Part shown: positions 17,221-25,710 of the stretch, in pieces
Position numbering within the stretch: position 1 is the stretch's first letter
Layout: each line of letters opens with the position of its first letter
Origin: Luteolibacter arcticus
GTDB taxonomy: Bacteria; Verrucomicrobiota; Verrucomicrobiia; Verrucomicrobiales; Akkermansiaceae
Assembly (NCBI RefSeq): GCF_025950235.1
Contig: NZ_JAPDDT010000010.1
Span: forward strand, 153,343-217,342
DNA: 64,000 bases
Reading direction: 5' to 3'
Notes under the pieces: model-generated
Seen by the model: only the letters and a program-made list of their open reading frames with translations
Told to the model about the DNA's origin: nothing
Databases searched by the model: none
Translations under genes and position numbers: made by a program

Positions 17221-20200
17221 ATGAAAGCCAGAGTTCTCGCCATTGCCGCCGCCCTCGTCTCGTCGCTGACCGCGGCCCCGATCTTCAAGGAGCCGCTCAA
17301 AGAGGAACGCATCGTCCTGCTCGGCAATGGCTTGGGCGAGCGCATGCAGTATTACGGCGGCTTCGAGAGCCAACTGCACCTGCGCTTCCCGGATCACCAT
17401 CTGATCGTCCGCAACCTGTGCTATCCCGGCGACACCCCCGCCTACCGCCCGCGCGCCGGCCGCAAGACGCCATGGGCATTTCCCGGTGGCGAAAAGCTCC
17501 GGCCTGAACTCAACCAGCACAAGGGCGAGGGCCACTACCCCTCCGAAGACGAATGGCTGACGATCTGCAAGGCGGACACCATCCTCGCGTTCTTCGGCTT
17601 CAACGAATCCTTCGACGGCCCGGACGGCGTGGAGAAATACCGCAAGGAGCTGACCGCGTTCGTCAATCACACCCTCTCGCAGAAGTACAACGGCACCGCC
17701 GCGCCGAAGCTCGTGCTCGTCTCGCCGATCGCCTTCGAGAACCTGACGCGCTTCTTCGATCTCCCCGACGGCACCAAGGAGAACGCCAACCTCGAGCGCT
17801 ACACCAAGGTGATGGAGCAGGTCGCCAAGGAGCAGCAAGTCGGCTTCATCGATCTCTTCACGCCCACCAAGCAGGCGTTCGCCGAGGCGAAGCAACCACT
17901 CACGATCAATGGTTTTTCGCTGAATGAAGCCGGCGACGTTCAAGTGGGCAACCTGATCGCCAACGACCTCTACGAAGCGCAGGAAATCGTGATCGAGGGC
18001 AACCCCGGCGATGTCGTGCGGATGGTGAACCAGAAGTCGTGGTTCTGGCAGAACGACCACCGCATGCTCAACGGCGTCCATGCCTACGGCCGTCGCTTCA
18101 AGCCCTACGGCGATTTCAACTACCCGCAGGAGATCGAAAAGATCCGCCAGATGACCGCGAACCGCGATCGCGCGATCTGGAGCGCGGTGAAGGGACAAAC
18201 CACCGACCTCAAGGCCGAGGACGCCAAGACCCGCCCGCTGGATGAAGTGAAGACCAACTTCAACCAGCCGATCCAGTACCTCCGGGAGAAGAAGGCGCTG
18301 GAGTCCTTCAAGATGATGGACGGCTTCGAGATCGGCGTGTTCGCGACCGAGGAGGATTTCCCGGATCTCGCGAATCCGATGCAGATGACCTTCGACAACA
18401 AGGGCCGCCTGTGGATCTGCACCATGCCGAGCTATCCGCACTACCGGCCGGGCGATGAGATGCCGAACGACAAGATCCTCATCCTCGAGGACACCGACGG
18501 CGACAACCGCGCCGACAAGCAGACCGTGTTTGCCGATGGCCTTCATCTGCCCATCGGCATCGAACTCGCGCCGGAAGGCGTCTATGTTTCCCAAGAGCCG
18601 AACCTGATCCTGCTGCGCGACACTAACGGCGACGACAAGGCGGACACGCGCGAGTACCTGCTGCACGGCTTCGACCCGCACGACACGCACCACGCGATCC
18701 ACGCCTTCTGCTCGGACTCCGCCGGCGCGATCTACATGGGAGAAGGCGTCTTCCTCCATTCGCAGGTGGAAACACCTTACGGCCCGCAGCGCTGCACCGG
18801 CGGCGGCATCTGGCGCTTCGATCCAAAGAGCTGGCGGCTCGACCGCTACGTGCAGACCTATTTCAACAACCCATGGGGCATCGCCTTCGATGACTGGCAG
18901 CAGTGCTTCATCGCAGATGCCTCGGGCGGCGAGAACTTCTGGGCGCTGCCGATTTCGATCAAAGCGCCGTTCAGCTACGAGACGAAGAAGATCGGGGAGT
19001 TCGCGCCAAAGCGTGCCCGCCCCACCGCCGGTGCCGAGTTCATCTCTTCCCGCCACTTTCCGGATGAGCTGCAAGGCGGCTTCATGACCAACAACTCGAT
19101 CGGCTTCCTCGGCACCAGCATCCACCAGGTGTGGGAAGACAAGGGCGGCTTCTCCGGCAAGCACATCGGAGATCTGGTGACCTCGTCCGATCCCAATTTC
19201 CGCCCGGTCGACCTCGAGTTCGCGCCGGATGGCTCACTTTATATCGTTGATTGGCACAACGCGCTGATCGGCCACATGCAGCACTCGGCGCGCGACCCGA
19301 AGCGCGACCACGAGCACGGCCGCGTCTATCGCATCACCCACAAGTCGCGTCCGCTGGTGAAGCCGGCGATGATCACCGGAGCCTCGGTGGCGAGTCTCTT
19401 CGGCATGCTCAAGGAGCCGGAATACCGGACCCGCTACCGCGCCCGCCGCGAACTCCGCGGGCATCCTGCTGACACCGTGGTCGCCGCAGCGAAGGCGTGG
19501 ATCGGCACGCTCGACAAAGCCGACCCGCGCTACGAGCACCACCTCTGCGAGGCGCTGTGGGCAACCTGGGCGCAGAACCGCGTGGATCGGGATCTCCTCG
19601 GCTTGTGCCTTTCCGCGAAAGCCCACCAAGCCCGTGCCGCCGCAGTCGAGGTCGTGCGCCACGCCTGGCGCAAGATCCCCGATCACGCGGACATTCTTCT
19701 CAAGGCCGCCGGTGATCCCGAGCCGATCGTCCGCCTCGAAGCCCTCGCCGCTGCCTCGTGGCTGGATAACCCCGACGGTGCCCGCATCGCCCTCGAAGTG
19801 CTCAAGCAGCCGATCGACAAGTGGATGCCGGAAGCCGTGAAGACCGCCTTTCTCACGCTGGCCGACGACATCGAGATGCTGAAGAAAGAAGGGAAGCTCG
19901 ATCTAAGCGGCAACCCGCGCGCCGCGGACCTGCTCGCCGGCAAGCTCAAGCCGGAGGCGGAAGAAAGCACTCCGCCACCCGCCGAGCCCAAGCTCCCCAC
20001 CGCCGACCTCGAACTGTGGAGAATCGGCAAGGAAGTCTTCTCCCGCGAAGCCCACTGCGCCACCTGCCACCAGGCCGACGGCAAGGGCCAGGAGAAGATC
20101 TACCCCCCCCTCACCGGCAGCGAGTGGGTCACCGGCAACGAAGAGCGCCTGATCAAGCTCACTCTGAAAGGCCTCTACGGTCCGATCACGGTGAATGGCA

Positions 20201-20415
20201 CCAAGTTTGACCCGACCACCGGCGTCCCGCCAATGATGGGCTTCGGCCCCCTGCTCAATGACAAGGAGCTCGCCGGCGTGCTCACCTACGTCCGCAACAG
20301 CTTCGGCAACCAAGCGCCCGCGGTGAAACCCGAGACCGTTGCCAGGATCCGTGAGGCGACCAAGGACAAGATCGACTTCTACACGCCAGAGGAGCTCTTG
20401 AAGCAACATCCGTGA
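17221..20415 (+). CDS. PVC-type SGNH-propeller-HEAT-cytochrome c protein
   Basis: 1064 residues from the ATG at a signal peptide (MKARVLAIAAALVSSLTAAP). The order is: SGNH/GDSL-like esterase domain (about 25-260), a six-bladed propeller of the membrane-bound dehydrogenase type (TIGR02604, about 350-720; NPWGIAFDDWQ, FAPDGSLYIVDWHN), HEAT-type helices (about 770-900), and a C-terminal cytochrome c domain with CATCHQADGKG (Cys946, Cys949, His950). Such multidomain heme proteins are a hallmark of Planctomycetes and Verrucomicrobia and are thought to oxidise sugars or other organics in the periplasm. It is divergent from a DUF1080 gene, a common pairing. Substrate not determinable. Confidence 0.92.
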   Translation: MKARVLAIAAALVSSLTAAPIFKEPLKEERIVLLGNGLGERMQYYGGFESQLHLRFPDHHLIVRNLCYPGDTPAYRPRAGRKTPWAFPGGEKLRPELNQHKGEGHYPSEDEWLTICKADTILAFFGFNESFDGPDGVEKYRKELTAFVNHTLSQKYNGTAAPKLVLVSPIAFENLTRFFDLPDGTKENANLERYTKVMEQVAKEQQVGFIDLFTPTKQAFAEAKQPLTINGFSLNEAGDVQVGNLIANDLYEAQEIVIEGNPGDVVRMVNQKSWFWQNDHRMLNGVHAYGRRFKPYGDFNYPQEIEKIRQMTANRDRAIWSAVKGQTTDLKAEDAKTRPLDEVKTNFNQPIQYLREKKALESFKMMDGFEIGVFATEEDFPDLANPMQMTFDNKGRLWICTMPSYPHYRPGDEMPNDKILILEDTDGDNRADKQTVFADGLHLPIGIELAPEGVYVSQEPNLILLRDTNGDDKADTREYLLHGFDPHDTHHAIHAFCSDSAGAIYMGEGVFLHSQVETPYGPQRCTGGGIWRFDPKSWRLDRYVQTYFNNPWGIAFDDWQQCFIADASGGENFWALPISIKAPFSYETKKIGEFAPKRARPTAGAEFISSRHFPDELQGGFMTNNSIGFLGTSIHQVWEDKGGFSGKHIGDLVTSSDPNFRPVDLEFAPDGSLYIVDWHNALIGHMQHSARDPKRDHEHGRVYRITHKSRPLVKPAMITGASVASLFGMLKEPEYRTRYRARRELRGHPADTVVAAAKAWIGTLDKADPRYEHHLCEALWATWAQNRVDRDLLGLCLSAKAHQARAAAVEVVRHAWRKIPDHADILLKAAGDPEPIVRLEALAAASWLDNPDGARIALEVLKQPIDKWMPEAVKTAFLTLADDIEMLKKEGKLDLSGNPRAADLLAGKLKPEAEESTPPPAEPKLPTADLELWRIGKEVFSREAHCATCHQADGKGQEKIYPPLTGSEWVTGNEERLIKLTLKGLYGPITVNGTKFDPTTGVPPMMGFGPLLNDKELAGVLTYVRNSFGNQAPAVKPETVARIREATKDKIDFYTPEELLKQHP

Positions 20416-20572
20416 CGGGATCGCCACACGCCTGACCGATTCGGAAGGCGGGGATGACTAATTCAGTCAAACATTCAAGGGGATCACCCGGATGGGGTAT
20501 CCGCATGAGAAGGCCTCAGTCGCTTCGCCGGAGGAGGGGCGGTCGTGGCATGGCAGCCGCTGGTTCAACGGC

Positions 20573-21373
20573 ATGGCAACCGTTGGCTTCTTACTCGATA
20601 TGGATGGCGTCATCTACCGGGGCTCCCGGCTGATTCCCGGCGCGTCCGATTTCATCACACGCCTGCGGAATCATGGGATTCCCTTTCGCTTCCTCACCAA
20701 CAATTCGCAGCGCGCCCGCCGGGACGTCGCGCTGAAACTCCATCGCCTCGGCATCGAGGCGAGCGAAGACGAGGTCTTCACCTGCGCGATGGCGACCGCC
20801 CGTTTCCTGGCTTCCCAGAAGCCGAACGGCACCGCCTACGTCATCGGCGAACACGGCCTCGCCGCGGCGCTGCATCGCAATGGCCTGACTGTCGTCGATG
20901 ACGATCCGGATTTCGTGGTCGTCGGCGAGGGCCGCACCATGACCTTCGAGATGATCGAGCGCGGCGTGCGGTTGGTGGAAAAGGGCGCCCGCCTGATCGC
21001 CACCAATCCCGACCCGAATTGCCCCACCGATCAAGGCACCCGCCCCGGCTGCGGCGCGATCGTTGCGATGATCGAGCGCGCCACCGGCGTGGTCGCATTC
21101 TCCGTCGGCAAGCCGAGCCCGGTGATGATGCGCGCCGCCCGCAAGGAAATGGGCCTGCGCACCGACGAGGTCATCATGGTCGGTGACACCATGGAAACCG
21201 ACATTCTCGGCGCCGTGCAAATGGGCTACCGTAGCGTGCTCGTCCTCAGTGGCGGCACCCGCCGGCAGGACCTGAAGAAGTTCGCCTATGAGCCGGATTT
21301 GATCGTCGACCACATTGGCATGATCCCGGACTCATACATTTTCGCAAATATGGAGCCAGCGTTGGCACCGTGA
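20573..21373 (+). CDS. HAD-IIA family hydrolase (NagD-like phosphatase)
   Basis: 266 residues from MATVGFLLDMDGVIYRG; the ATG at 20492 would add 27 non-homologous residues. Motif I is DMDGVIY (nucleophile Asp), motif II FLTNNSQ, motif III Lys in VGKPSP, and motif IV MVGDTMETDILGA. The large type IIA cap lies between motifs II and III. Related enzymes dephosphorylate nucleoside monophosphates, sugar phosphates or 4-nitrophenyl phosphate. It is a single gene followed by a repeat-rich gap. Substrate not predictable. Confidence 0.9.
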   Translation: MATVGFLLDMDGVIYRGSRLIPGASDFITRLRNHGIPFRFLTNNSQRARRDVALKLHRLGIEASEDEVFTCAMATARFLASQKPNGTAYVIGEHGLAAALHRNGLTVVDDDPDFVVVGEGRTMTFEMIERGVRLVEKGARLIATNPDPNCPTDQGTRPGCGAIVAMIERATGVVAFSVGKPSPVMMRAARKEMGLRTDEVIMVGDTMETDILGAVQMGYRSVLVLSGGTRRQDLKKFAYEPDLIVDHIGMIPDSYIFANMEPALAP

Positions 21374-21402
21374 TAGCTCTTCCTGGTTAGCGGATGGTCC
21401 AC

Positions 21403-21492
21403 GATGGAGGAAGGTTTCTTGGGTTTAACTAACCTCCATCGCGGTGCACCACGGCGGGTGCGGGATTTCTTGGGTTTACTCCCGCGCCCGCC
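21403..21492. repeat. Two tandem hairpins with a shared loop sequence
   Basis: Stem 1 is GATGGAGG/CCTCCATC (21403-21440); stem 2 is GGCGGGTGCGGGA/TCCCGCGCCCGCC (21453-21492). The stems differ, yet both loops contain TTTCTTGGGTTTA. They follow the HAD gene stop at 21373, with no T-run. The whole 444-bp gap 21374-21818 contains no believable gene. Confidence 0.6.
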
Positions 21493-21570
21493 GGGGTCAT
21501 TCGTTTGAAGGACGAAGAAAGGCGGTGGCTGAAAGGGCTGCCGTCTTTTTGCTTTTGTAGGCCTCAATGA

Positions 21571-21765
21571 CCGCGGCGCAGCCGCCCTTGGACTGCTCCG
21601 ATCATTCGGAGCTCTTCTAGTGAAGGGTGTAGCGGGCTGCTCTTGCGGGACTAGGCGATCCTGCAGGATCGCTTCAATCCTCCGTGAAAAGCGGACCGTT
21701 TGGTTCATTCAAAAGCTGGGAACGATCCCAGCAGTCCAAGGGCCTGCGGCTTTCATTCGGCGGGC
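21571..21765. repeat. Hairpin repeat pair, left of the nucleotidyltransferase gene (copies A and B)
   Basis: Copy A (minus, 21571-21614) and copy B (plus, 21715-21765) share the order stem I, AGTCCAAGGGC, GC-rich stem II. Stem I of A is GCTCCGATCATTCGGAGC (21595-21612); stem I of B is GCTGGGAACGATCCCAGC (21715-21732). A complete stem II (GCGGCGCAGCCGC) is present only in A. Between them is a perfect 18-bp palindrome, GCGATCCTGCAGGATCGC (21655-21672). Confidence 0.75.
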
Positions 21766-21818
21766 CGTTTCCTTTTCGCTTTCCAGCGAGATGCAGCTTC
21801 GTGCCTCATCCCGGCGGC

Positions 21819-23639
21819 ATGGAAGCCGCCATCCAAGCACTGCTCGACCGCATCGAACGCCAGCATGGCGTGACGATTCCCTACGCCTGCGAATCCGGCA
21901 GCCGCGCCTGGGGCTTCGCGTCGCCGGATAGCGACTACGACATCCGCTTCATCTTCGTGCGGCCGGAGAAGTCCTACCTGTCCGTGCTCGACGGCAATGA
22001 GTCCATCGACCTGCCGCTGGAAGGCGAACTCGATGCCGGTGGCTGGGATGTCCGCAAGGCGGTACGCTTGTTAGGAAAAAGCAATGGAGCCCTGGTCGAG
22101 TGGTTGCACTCGCCGGTGGTCTATCTCTGCGAGCCCGGATTCCGCGAGCGCTGGCAAACTACGGCACGCGCCGTATTTTCGCCCCGCGCCTCGCGCGACC
22201 ATTATCACGGCCTCGCCAAGCAAATGGTGCTCGGGAAGCTGGAGGGCGAACAGGTGCGGGCGAAGGACTACCTCTATGCCCTCCGTTCCATCCTCTGCGC
22301 GCGCTGGATCGCAGATGGAAACGGAATTCCACCGGTGGCCTTCGCCGAACTCGTGCCAAGCGCACCGCCGGAGATCCAAGCCCTGATCCCCGGCCTGCTT
22401 GAGCACAAGGCACGCACCGCCGAAAGCGAGCGCATGCCGCGCGTGCCGGCGCTCGATGATTTCCTCGCCGCCTCGCTGGCAGAGCAGGTGGAGATCCCGG
22501 CGATCCCGCTCCAGCCGGAGCCTCTCGATGCGCTATTGCGTGCGGAGATTCGCCGGCCATCGCAGATCCTGAAGCCCGCTGATTTCACGCTGGATCGCGT
22601 GCGCCAGCATGACCTGTTACTACTCGATACCGTCGCTGGAAGCCAAGCCTATGGCACCGCCATCGCAGGCTCCGATGAGGACCGCCGCGGCGTCTTTGCC
22701 GCGCCGCGTTCGTTCTTGTTCGGACTCGATGCGATTGAGCAGGTCGCCGACGAACGCAGCGATCAGGTTTACTACGAGCTCGGCCATTTCGTGGCGCTGC
22801 TGTTGAAGAACAATCCCAACGCACTCGAACTGCTGGCGATGCCCGACGACTGCATCCGCCACCGGCACCCGCTATTCGAGTGGCTGAAACCGGAGATCTT
22901 CTTGTCGAAGCTCTGTGCGAAGACCTTCGGCGAATACGCCATGGGTCAGATCCGCAAGGCCCGCGGACTGAACAAGAAGATCGTGAATCCCGAGCCCGAG
23001 CAACGGCGTGCGATGCTGGATTTTTGCCACGTTCCGGAAGGCCAGGGCAGCACACAGGTGATCGAGTGGCTCGCCGCGCGCGGCATCAGCCCGCGGGAAT
23101 GCGGCGTCACCGCCGTGCAGCACGCCGCAAGCATGTTCGCGATCTACCATGACCGCAGTAGCAGCGAGTTGCGCGGCCTCGTTTCGCCGAAGGACCCCGA
23201 CACGCTCATCTTCAGCAGCGTGCCGAGGGAAGCCGTCCCCATCGGCTGGATGCACTTCAACCGCGATGCCTTCCAAGCCCATTGCAAGGCCCACCGCGAG
23301 TATTGGGAATGGGTCGGGCAGCGCAACGAAGAGCGCTACGCGACCAATGCCAGCCACGGCCGCGGCTACGACTCGAAGAACCTGATGCACACGCTGCGCC
23401 TGCTCGACATGGTCGGCGAAATCGCGACCGAGGGCGAACTGCGCGTCCGCCGCCCGAACCGCGACTACCTGCTGCGCGTCCGCTCCGGCGAGTTTGCCTA
23501 CGAGGACCTCGTCGCCAAGGCGGAAGAGCAACTCGCCAATGTCCAGGTAGCGTTCGAGAAAAGCCCCTTGCCCGACCAACCGGACCGCGACCAAGTGAAT
23601 GCCCTGCTGGTGGAGATCCGCGAAGCCTTTCAAGCCTGA
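21819..23639 (+). CDS. Double RlaP-type nucleotidyltransferase
   Basis: 606 residues, with two nucleotidyltransferase domains in tandem. The first carries ESGSRAWGFASPDSDYDIRF (about residue 24) and the second VAGSQAYGTAIAGSDEDRRG (about residue 280). Both fit the GS-x(8-10)-[ST]DxD signature of polymerase-beta-fold enzymes of the RlaP/COG3541 group. The domain I metal acidic pair is intact; in domain II it reads DED. Both are followed by helical regions. The start is chosen at the ATG giving MEAAIQALLDRIE, since upstream sequence is repeat DNA. Known relatives are linked to RNA repair or ligase systems; no ligase is nearby. Function inferred at fold level only. Confidence 0.8.
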   Translation: MEAAIQALLDRIERQHGVTIPYACESGSRAWGFASPDSDYDIRFIFVRPEKSYLSVLDGNESIDLPLEGELDAGGWDVRKAVRLLGKSNGALVEWLHSPVVYLCEPGFRERWQTTARAVFSPRASRDHYHGLAKQMVLGKLEGEQVRAKDYLYALRSILCARWIADGNGIPPVAFAELVPSAPPEIQALIPGLLEHKARTAESERMPRVPALDDFLAASLAEQVEIPAIPLQPEPLDALLRAEIRRPSQILKPADFTLDRVRQHDLLLLDTVAGSQAYGTAIAGSDEDRRGVFAAPRSFLFGLDAIEQVADERSDQVYYELGHFVALLLKNNPNALELLAMPDDCIRHRHPLFEWLKPEIFLSKLCAKTFGEYAMGQIRKARGLNKKIVNPEPEQRRAMLDFCHVPEGQGSTQVIEWLAARGISPRECGVTAVQHAASMFAIYHDRSSSELRGLVSPKDPDTLIFSSVPREAVPIGWMHFNRDAFQAHCKAHREYWEWVGQRNEERYATNASHGRGYDSKNLMHTLRLLDMVGEIATEGELRVRRPNRDYLLRVRSGEFAYEDLVAKAEEQLANVQVAFEKSPLPDQPDRDQVNALLVEIREAFQA

Positions 23640-23644
23640 GGGAT

Positions 23645-23835
23645 GAAGCCGCAGGCCCTCGGACTGCTGGGATCATTCCCAGCTCTCCGAACGCAGGGTT
23701 ACGCAGTTCGTTCTAACAGCCGGGAAGCGATCCCGGAAGGTCGCCTATACCCCAGTGAGCAGCCAGCCTCACCCTGAGCTCGAAAGCGGCGAAACATCGC
23801 CGCAGTCCAAGGGCGGCTCCGCCGCGGCCATCGAA
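23645..23835. repeat. Hairpin repeat pair, right of the nucleotidyltransferase gene (copies C and D)
   Basis: Copy C (minus, 23645-23683) has stem I GCTGGGATCATTCCCAGC (23666-23683); copy D (plus, 23786-23835) has stem I GCGGCGAAACATCGCCGC (23786-23803) followed by AGTCCAAGGGC and a full stem II (GCGGCTCCGCCGC). A further hairpin, CCGGGAAGCGATCCCGG (23720-23736), lies between. C is the inverted counterpart of copy B and D of copy A. Confidence 0.75.
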
Positions 23836-23876
23836 AGCCGCCTTGCCCTCTCTCCGGAAAAATGGGATAGTCTTCC

Positions 23877-24470
23877 ATGCCAGACTACCATCCTGGTTTG
23901 CGTACGTTCTTTCTGCCTCTCCGCGAGGGCCATGTGACCTTGCGCGAGGGAATGGAAAGGCTCCTGTCCATCGGCAATCCTCAGTCCGAGGTGCCGTGGA
24001 TCGTGCGGGTCATGGAAAACCCCGCCTTCAACGTGCCGCCGCTCTCGATGTTTCGCGGGCGGGTCACGCTATACCAACACGATTGCGTTCACCTGCTGCT
24101 GGGACGCGGGACGACGCTGATGGACGAGGCCTTCGTCGTCGGCTTCACCATGGGCTCCACGAAACGCATGCGCACCTCCGCCACCGAGTTCTTCGGCCGG
24201 GTCGCCAGCCGCTTTTATCCGAAAGCCTACCGCTTCCCGCCAAAGGCGCGGCGGGTCTTCCAGGATGCGGTGCACCTCGCCGCCATCTCGGATTGCCAGC
24301 CGCTCGATCAAGTCGATTTCCACGCGCTGATGGACTACCCGCTGCGCGAGGTGCGACGGCGGGTCTGCGTCGAGGAAAGCCTGCTGCAGGCCTATTACGA
24401 GATTGAGGCCGCGCGGAACCCGCGGATCGCGGCTTGCCGGCGGCTGGTGGAAGGAACGACAGCAGCGTGA
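23877..24470 (+). CDS. Coq4-like metal-motif protein
   Basis: 197 residues from an ATG. Residues 68-84 read HDCVH, eleven residues, then Glu (His68, Asp69, His72, Glu84). This is exactly the HDxxH-x11-E zinc motif of the ubiquinone-synthesis protein Coq4. The flanking LLLGRGTTLMDEAFVVGFTMG also resembles the Coq4 helix region. The remainder (LHLAAISDCQPLDQVDFHALM) is helical. No quinone genes lie nearby, and most Verrucomicrobia use menaquinone, so a different substrate is likely. It stands 31 bp before the next gene, with the same direction. Remote homology is the sole basis for the call. Confidence 0.6.
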   Translation: MPDYHPGLRTFFLPLREGHVTLREGMERLLSIGNPQSEVPWIVRVMENPAFNVPPLSMFRGRVTLYQHDCVHLLLGRGTTLMDEAFVVGFTMGSTKRMRTSATEFFGRVASRFYPKAYRFPPKARRVFQDAVHLAAISDCQPLDQVDFHALMDYPLREVRRRVCVEESLLQAYYEIEAARNPRIAACRRLVEGTTAA

Positions 24471-24501
24471 CAAAATCGGCGCGACTCCTCAACGTCGGGC
24501 C

Positions 24502-25707
24502 ATGGCATGGCGCATCGACGAGCACGTGATCCGCGGTGAGATCGACAACCGCACTCGAGGCAAGGTCACCGGACGAATCTGGTTCACCGGCAGTGATGAG
24601 CCGGTGGTGCTGGAGTTGGAAGGCAACCCGTGGCGCGACCTCGCCGGCCATCTGCTGCGCTTCTCCAATCCGACGCCGAAACCCGGCCTCCGCGAGGGCT
24701 TCGCCCCATTGCAGGACGGCGTGGTCGGCGACATCACCGCGTCCCGCAAGGTCAAGGTGCCGGACGTTCCGATGGAGGAAGTGATCGCCTGCTACGAGAA
24801 GAAGCAGCCCTTTCCCTGGCACTGGGGGAACTCACTCTACCTCGAGTGGTTCAGCATGAAGAATGGCCGGGTGGTGATTGAAACGGCCGACTTCAAGCTC
24901 GATCTGGACGACACCGCGGTCTGGACCATGAGCGATGAGGAGGAGATCGAGCAACGCCGCGCCAATGGCGAGGCGATGACCGGCTTCATGGACCGCATGA
25001 TGATGGCGGTCGCGGAACAAAGCGGCCATGACGACGACGATGCCCCGAAGAGCAAGGCCGAGGCGGAGGCCGATGCCGAGGCGGCTCGCATGGACCTGCT
25101 GCTGGACCGCGTGCAGGCAAGGATCGAGCGCGAGGGACACGACGATTTCGAGCGGATCTTTGACGAAGAACGCACCCGCCTGATGCGCGAGCGCGGCGAA
25201 TCCGATCCGCAGCTTACCCCCGAGCAGGAGGCCGAACGCCAGCGCTGGATCGAGGAAATGAACGCGATCTGTGCCGAGTCGGTCGAGAACGCGGATGCGG
25301 ACGATTGGAAGGACGACCAGCGCCATCCCTTGATCGAGCGCTGCGTGGAGCTGGCCGTGCGGCTGCACCACGAGGTTGGGGAATGGCTGCCGAAAGATGC
25401 ACCGCAAGAGCATCCCCTGCTGGAGGTGATCAACGGCGTGCAATCGGCCTCTGCCAAGCTGGGCGGCGCGCTGGAGTCCGCCGACGAGTGGCCCCCGGAC
25501 AAGTTGTTTGCAGGTGACGTGCTGGTGCGCCTGAAGAAAGCCCGGGAGTGGCTGCGCGATGCCCTGCATGGAATCGACGCCGCCGATCATGAAAGCCTGG
25601 CGACGCCGGTATGGCGGGCTTTCGTGCGGAAGGAGACCGGCGAGATTCTCGGCGAAGTGGAGGGGCTGATCGCGGAGGTGCGGGAGGTGCTGGCGGAGGA
25701 GGGGTGA
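24502..25707 (+). CDS. Conserved hypothetical protein, acidic helical middle
   Basis: 401 residues from ATG 24502 (MAWRIDEHVIRGEIDNRTRG). The N-terminal 140 residues look like a beta-rich domain (GRIWFTGSDEPVVLELEGNPWRD), the middle is an acidic, Ala/Glu-rich helical segment (about 180-280), and the C-terminal third is helical with LVRLKKAREWLRDALHG. No signal peptide, membrane span or catalytic signature is visible. It overlaps nothing and converges on rlmN with 3 bp between stops. I do not recognise a function; a cytoplasmic role is the simplest reading. Confidence 0.75.
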   Translation: MAWRIDEHVIRGEIDNRTRGKVTGRIWFTGSDEPVVLELEGNPWRDLAGHLLRFSNPTPKPGLREGFAPLQDGVVGDITASRKVKVPDVPMEEVIACYEKKQPFPWHWGNSLYLEWFSMKNGRVVIETADFKLDLDDTAVWTMSDEEEIEQRRANGEAMTGFMDRMMMAVAEQSGHDDDDAPKSKAEAEADAEAARMDLLLDRVQARIEREGHDDFERIFDEERTRLMRERGESDPQLTPEQEAERQRWIEEMNAICAESVENADADDWKDDQRHPLIERCVELAVRLHHEVGEWLPKDAPQEHPLLEVINGVQSASAKLGGALESADEWPPDKLFAGDVLVRLKKAREWLRDALHGIDAADHESLATPVWRAFVRKETGEILGEVEGLIAEVREVLAEEG

Positions 25708-25710
25708 ACT

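Noticed and set aside
17197..19164. Long open frame (655 codons) on the minus strand antisense to the cytochrome protein
   Set aside because: The plus strand encodes clear family domains throughout; the minus frame is Val/Glu/Leu-rich without domains, as expected for an antisense shadow in GC-rich DNA.
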